Assembly (NCBI GenBank): GCA_963575745.1
Contig: CAUYUJ010014613.1
Location: forward strand, 32,501 to 56,547
Length of the DNA stretch: 24,047 nt
Source: Prorocentrum cordatum
Taxonomy: Eukaryota > Sar > Dinophyceae > Prorocentrales > Prorocentraceae
Direction of reading: 5' to 3'
Part shown: in pieces, positions 19,533 through 24,047 of the stretch
Layout: each line of letters begins with the position of its first letter
Position numbering within the stretch: position 1 is the stretch's first letter
Position numbers and translations under genes: made by a program
The notes under the pieces: model-generated
Told to the model about the DNA's origin: nothing
Databases searched by the model: none
The model's input: the letters and a program-made list of their open reading frames with translations, nothing else

Positions 19533-19545
19533 CACACACACACAT
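19048..19545. repeat. (CCCACA)n and (CA)n microsatellite
   Basis: CCCACAA and CCCCACA variants give way to regular CCCACA hexamers (to about 19460), then to CA dinucleotides. Open frames across it are artefacts. Confidence 0.99.
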
Positions 19546-19552
19546 GTAGAGA

Positions 19553-19553
19553 T

Positions 19554-19584
<31 letters not shown>

Positions 19585-19725
19585 CGTGGAGACATTGGAG
19601 GATGAGGACCAGGAGGAATAGGAGGAGGAGGCGTAGCAGGAGGAGGAGGAGGAGGGATGAGGAAGATGAGGAGGAGGCGGAGGAGGAGTAGGAAGAGGTG
19701 GAGGAGGAGGGTGAAGAGGGGAGTG
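19553..19725. repeat. (GA)n and (GGA)n microsatellites
   Basis: GAGA dinucleotides (19556-19584) are followed by GGA/GAT-type trinucleotides to about 19720. Confidence 0.97.
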
Positions 19726-20460
19726 TCCTCAGGTCACTTGGGGTCCTCTGTGCAGAGCAGTGGATACATTTCGAGGGGCCGCCGCCCCGAGCTCTGTGCG
19801 CCCCTGGGCGCTTCTGGGACCGCGCGCCCCCGCGTGTCCTCCTCGGAGCAGGAGGGCTCCAAGACGGGCCAAGAGAGCGCCAAGAGGCCGCCATGGCGGC
19901 CCTTAGACGCCTCCGCGACAGCCCACGAGCGCTCCAAGATGCGCAAGCTGGCCGGCCGCCGAGACGGCCCCAAAGGCGCCAAGACTTCCCCCCCCTCCCC
20001 CCCCCCCCTGAGGCCACCTGCTCTAGGCTCTGGCCTCCTCGTGGAGGGCTCCGATAGGTCAACGTCATTGACTTCCCATCGGCGTTCGAAGGATTTTATC
20101 GTTCTCGCCTTGTCAGGCGTCCGGCGCTGCAAGACGAAGAGGCCTCCAAGATCGCCGCAAGAGGCCTCTAAGAGGGCCCCCAGGCGGCCCAAGAGGGGCC
20201 ATCCACGGCCGACGAGGCCGCCCAAACAGCAAAAGACGGGTCCCAGGAAGGGGAACTCGAACGGACATCTCGCGCTCTCCACCAGCACGCCCCCAAGGGG
20301 ACCCCCACAAGCCCCAGGAGGCCCCACAGTGGCCCGAACCAGGCAGGCTCCAGGAGGACCCCAAGAAGCGCCGAGAGGCCCCACGACACCCCCAACACCG
20401 CCACCAAGATGCTTCCAAGATCGCCATAGGCTTCCAAAAGGCCTCTGACCTACAACTGAC
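19726..20460 (+). repeat. CCAAGA/GGCCCC-rich repeat DNA
   Basis: Recurring CTCCAAGACGGGCCAAGAGA and CCAAGAGGCCGCCATGGCGG phrases, with a C-run near 19990-20007. Both strands are open for 263 codons because stops are rare. I see no protein family and treat this as repeat sequence. Confidence 0.6.
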
Positions 20461-20659
20461 GCGCGGTGGCGGGATGGGCCGAAGGCATATCTTTTTCTGT
20501 GTTCTCTCTCTCTCTCTCTCTCCATATGTGTGATAGATTTTTAAAATAATGGTATATATATGTATATTTATGTATGTATGTATGTATGTATATATGTATG
20601 TATATATATATATATACATGCATGTGTGTATATATATAAATATATGTAGACATAGATTC
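20461..20659. repeat. (CT)n and TATATG microsatellites
   Basis: CTCTCT at 20503-20522, then TATATGTATG-type sequence at 20550-20650. It abuts the GCGAAGCGCCA end of copy B. Confidence 0.95.
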
Positions 20660-21260
20660 AACATACTGCACTGGCGCTTCGCGTCGTACACCTGGGTCCT
20701 TCAAGCGTGGCATGCAAGCGGGATGACAGATACGCAAATCAATCATATTAAGACTCGTTGTTGGCATTTTCGTTACCGTCGTTTACATATTTGTATTCCT
20801 TCTCCTTCTCGCTCTCGCCCTACCTTGCGAACCATTCCCCGTCATCCTCCGCTGTTTTTTGCGATGCTCCTCCTGGGAAAGACGTCTTGGAAACCCCACA
20901 ACGTGTTTTACGGGATTCTTTGGGGCTTCTGGAAACCGGGCCTCCGGGGCCTTGCTCGGACCACGCTGCTGCGAACCACAGCCTCCCTCAGCGACAGGGT
21001 CACGATGCGAAATGCTTCGGGGTGCCTCGTGGAGCCATCGTGGGCCGTCGTGGGGTTCTCCTCAGGCCATCTTTTGGCCTTGCTGGGCCGTCATGGGGCT
21101 CCCGTGGACTGTCTGGAAGCCCTCTGGGGGTAATTTTGGGACGACTTTCGAAGGCTCTTGCGCTGTCTCGGACGCCCCGAAAACCGAAGACCCGAGTATC
21201 GACCAAACCAAGAAACAGTAGAAAGACATCCATGGCATTGTTCCGTCTTCGGCCGTCTGG
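20660..21260 (-). repeat. Long dispersed repeat, copy B (inverted relative to copy A)
   Basis: Read on the minus strand it aligns in order with 18030-18690 and ends GCGAAGCGCCAGTGCAG next to TATATG repeats. Similarity is moderate (short blocks, many indels), which implies old copies. Confidence 0.78.
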
Positions 21261-21405
21261 TCGGTCCTGACCGCTGTGGGCACGCTAGCTGGGTCCGGTA
21301 GGGGCTCCCAGGAGGCCTCGAAGGCTTGGGACGTCTCCTGCAAGTGCGTCCGAGAGGGCTCTAGGGCCAGGGATCCAGAAGCTTCGTCTTTTGTTTGTTT
21401 GCTCA
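21261..21405. other. Repeat-like flank, nothing recognised
   Basis: GC-rich sequence similar in style to the adjoining repeats. Confidence 0.35.
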
Positions 21406-21477
21406 TGGTTTGCATGTGTGTGTGTGTGTATCGACACGAATGTGTATATATCATTATACATACGCCCCCCAACATAT

Positions 21478-21516
<39 letters not shown>

Positions 21517-21571
21517 CATATGCTCCCCCACACACATATATACATATTCATATTCATATATTTATATTGCC
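21406..21571. repeat. TG and TATA microsatellites
   Basis: GTGTGTGTG at about 21416-21428, then TATATATA-rich runs to about 21568, directly before the C-run head at 21572. Confidence 0.95.
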
Positions 21572-21875
21572 CGACCCCCCCCTAAACGGGACCCCCCCCC
21601 CCGTGACGCCCCGGACGCCCTTTCGGACGCCTCGGCGGCCCCCGGGGCGCCCTCGGAAAAGGTCCGCTGGCCCTTCCGGGCCTCCCATGGCGCCTTGCCG
21701 GGCTTTGCGAGCAGACTCAAGGCGGTCCAAGGGTGCATCGGAGAGGCGCAAGAGAGACGCAAGACAGCACAAGAGCGCTCCAAGAGGAACCTCGATGGTA
21801 GAGGCCCCCATGACGCCCCAAGAGGCCGTAAAGAGAGCCTCGAAGGAACAACAATCGTCTCATTCCTTGACACAA
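21572..21875 (+). repeat. ~300-bp repeat R1, copy 1
   Basis: Starts GACCCCCCCCTAAACGGG. Shares with 22663-22982 GGCGGCCCCCGGGGCGCCCT, AAAAGGTCCGCTGGCCCTTC and GCGCTCCAAGAGGAACCTCG. The copies are close (roughly 85% by eye) and in direct orientation. Confidence 0.9.
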
Positions 21876-21883
21876 ATGTAGAT

Positions 21884-22638
21884 GTTTAGCATATCCGCTT
21901 CTTGGATCTTCGCACCGTCCAAGACGGCCCGACGGGACGTCAATATCGCCCCCAAAAGCTCCCCAAAGGGTTTGCAGACGGCCCCCCAAGGGGCCCCAAG
22001 ACTGCCCCAGAGAGCCCCAAGACTGCCCCCAAGATGTTCAAGATGCCCCCAAAAGGTTCCAAAGAGAGACCCACGAAAGCCACGGGAGACCCCCGAAAAG
22101 ACCGTTGGGGGCCCCCAAGAGGGCCCAATATGGTTTCAGAAGACCTCTGGAGGGCCGCAGCTCCCAAAACGGCAAAACAAATGCCCAAGGACAGCCCGGG
22201 AGGGCCCCAGGACGGCCCAAAAGAGCACCCAAAACGCCCAGACTGCGTTCACCGTGCGCTCGTCGCGCTCACGCCAGCCCGCCTGTCTTCCCCGTACCTC
22301 TATCACCCTCTCTGTCTTTCTCTCCCTTTCCCCCTTTGCCTCCTTCGCCGACCTCCACGTTCGAAGCATCCGATGGCCATTCTCATTCGCCCGCTCCTTC
22401 CTCTGGACCTTCTCCCCGTTTTTCCCCCCCTCCTCCCCCTTTCCGCTTCTTCGCCCCCCCCATCGCCCCTGCTCCCTTCCCGTTCCCTCTTCATGCGCCG
22501 GTGCCATCGCAACAGTTCGATGCTTCGTCGTTTGCCAGCTTCGCGCGTGAAGAACTCATCATTCGTTTCCCACTTCTGCGCGCAAGCGAATTGAGCGAAC
22601 GCTGTGTCAGCAGGCGCCAAGGATATCAGAAAAATGAG
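21884..22638 (+). repeat. ~760-bp repeat R2, forward arm
   Basis: Begins TTTAGCATATCCGCTT and ends CCAAGGATATCAGAAAAATG. The reverse complement of 23213-24010 carries the same blocks in order: AGAAGACCTCTGGAGGGC, GCATCCGATGGCCAT, CTCTGGACCTTCTCCCCGTT and GGTGCCATCGCAACAGTT. The second half is pyrimidine-rich. Frames are open in both copies without a recognised domain. Confidence 0.9.
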
Positions 22639-22662
22639 CCGCACTCTTAATTTTCTATTTTC

Positions 22663-22982
22663 CCTCCCCCCCTTAAACCGGCCCCCCCCCCCGAAGGACG
22701 GCCCGGATGGCCTTTCGGACGTCTCGGCGGCCCCCGGGGCGCCCTGGGAAAAGGTCCGCTGGCCCTTCGGGGCATCCCAGGGCGCTTTGCCTGGCCTTGC
22801 GGGCAGACTCAGGGCGGTCCAAGGGTGCGTCGGAGAGGCGCAAGAGGGACCCAAGACAGCACAAAAGCGCTCCAAGAGGAACCTCGATGCTGTGAAAACG
22901 AGCCAGGAGGCCCCCAAGACGCCCCATGAGGCCGTTAAGAGAGCCCCGAAGAAGCACAAATCATCCCGTTCCCTTAAGAGTG
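22663..22982 (+). repeat. ~300-bp repeat R1, copy 2
   Basis: Starts after ATTTTCTATTTTCCCTCCCC with a C-run and AAACCGG. Follows copy 1 block for block to AAGAGAGCCCCGAAG, then passes into a TATA microsatellite. Confidence 0.9.
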
Positions 22983-23095
22983 ATATATATATATATATAC
23001 ATATGCACGGATATCTATATATATATGTATATATATATATAGATATACACATATATATATACACGCATATACATAGTTAACTTTATATATTATAT
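22981..23095. repeat. (TA)n-type microsatellite
   Basis: TATATATA/TATACATA runs between R1 copy 2 and the hairpin at 23096. Confidence 0.97.
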
Positions 23096-23134
23096 ACAAG
23101 ACTGCACTGGCGCTTCGCGCCAGTGCAGTCTTGT
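23096..23134. repeat. Perfect 18-bp-arm hairpin
   Basis: ACAAGACTGCACTGGCGC, loop TTC, then its exact complement. The right arm includes the shared GCGAAGCGCCAGTGCAG end when read on the minus strand. Confidence 0.97.
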
Positions 23135-23212
23135 TCCGGACGCTTCCCTGGCAAAACAATGAATCATCGTTTGCTTCATCAGCGGGGAGCTCGAGGCCTG
23201 GACGGGCACCGG

Positions 23213-23551
23213 GTCATTTTTCTGATATCCTTGGTGCTTGCTGACACTGCGTTCGCCCGATGTGTTTTGCACGCACGTGCGCAGGAGTGCGGAAGGAATG
23301 ATGCTTCTTTTCGCGCGCGAAGCAATTGGCGAACAACGAAGCATCAAACTGTTGCGATGGCACCTGTCCATGAACGGGGAGCGGGAAGGGAACAGGAATG
23401 ATGGGGGGGACTGAGGATGCGGGAGGGGGAGGACGGGGGGAGAAACGGGGAGAAGGTCCAGAGCAAGGAACAGGGGAATGAGGATGGCCATCGGATGCCA
23501 CGACCGTGGAGGTCGACGAAGAGTCACAGGGGGGAATAGAGAAAGGGAGGA

Positions 23552-23584
<33 letters not shown>

Positions 23585-24010
23585 GAGAGAAAGCGAGAGA
23601 GAGAGAGAGAGAGAGAAATAGAAAACACGAGCGCACAGATGACGCAGTCTGGGCGTTTCTGAGCTCTTTTTGGGCCCTCCTGGGGCCCTCCTGGGCCGTC
23701 CTGGGGCCTCCTCGGGCCGCCTTGTGGAGCTGGAGCCCTCCAGAGGTCTTCTGAAGCCATCGAGGGCCCTCTTGGGGGCCTCCAGTGGCCTCTTGGGGGT
23801 CTCCCATGGCTTTCGTGCGTCTCTCTTGGGAGCCTTCTGGGGGACATCTTGGGCTTCTTGTGGGCAGTCTCGGGGCTCTCGGGCAGTCTTGGGGCCCTCT
23901 CGTGCAGTCTTCAAACCCTCTGAGGGGCCTCTTGGGCCGTCTTGGGGCGATATCGGGGGCCCATCGGGCCAATTTGGACGCTGCGAAGACCAAAAAAGCG
24001 GATATGCTAA
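23213..24010 (-). repeat. ~800-bp repeat R2, inverted arm
   Basis: Reverse-complement partner of 21884-22638. It differs mainly by an expanded (GA)n tract at 23547-23618. On the minus strand the repeat continues through 23212-23135 to the hairpin and TATA tract, a tail the forward arm lacks. Confidence 0.9.
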
Positions 24011-24047
24011 AGATATACATACGTTTTCCGCAGGGAGTGGGGCGATG

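Noticed and set aside
21902-22650. Pro/Arg-rich frames in R2 as a retroelement protein
   Set aside because: Several frames are open in both copies simply because the DNA lacks stops; no zinc knuckle, polymerase or endonuclease motif was seen.

Overview
The window looks like non-model protist nuclear DNA, most likely from a dinoflagellate. Four things support this. A one-domain voltage-gated channel with a degenerate EF-hand tail matches the dinoflagellate ion-channel family. Its intron has GC-AG ends, an AG|G at both junctions and an internal hairpin, as reported for dinoflagellate introner-type introns. There are decayed pieces of the Gag-like and Pif1-like helicase proteins that recur in dinoflagellate genomes. 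The DNA is GC-rich, crowded with simple repeats and has very few genes. I cannot name a species. No spliced-leader gene, tRNA or rRNA was recognised.

Layout. 1-3.4 kb: no recognisable gene; two inverted-repeat elements (907-1096, and 2501-2654 with a 5-bp target duplication) and GC-rich minisatellites. 3.5-4.0 kb: an AGCTAA satellite. 4.1-5.2 kb: a dispersed repeat, an 87-bp direct duplication around a small inverted-repeat element, and a (GGA)n tract. 5.2-8.9 kb: GC-rich DNA with a recurring GTTTCCCCGCCGC motif, and on the minus strand a frameshifted Gag-like retroelement remnant (about 8.28 to 6.49 kb). 8.9-11.7 kb: more copies of the dispersed repeat, a C-terminal Pif1-like helicase fragment (minus), and tandem arrays of 73 bp, about 160 bp, GAT and about 55-70 bp. 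11.7-15.2 kb: unrecognised open frames, then a mosaic of degenerate short-period repeats. 15.8-17.6 kb: the one convincing gene, the minus-strand channel, missing its N-terminal exon(s). 17.6-24.0 kb: long dispersed repeats made of CCAAGA/GGCCCC-rich DNA, arranged as direct and inverted pairs, with microsatellites and a 100-N assembly gap.

The genes do not form an operon or pathway. The channel is the only likely host gene; the Gag and helicase pieces look like repeat-associated debris. The most interesting material is the repeat biology: a hairpin-bearing introner-like intron, a foldback element with a target duplication, and a family of long repeats that share a GCGAAGCGCCA end followed each time by a microsatellite.

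All similarities were judged by eye. No alignment, database search or folding calculation was run.
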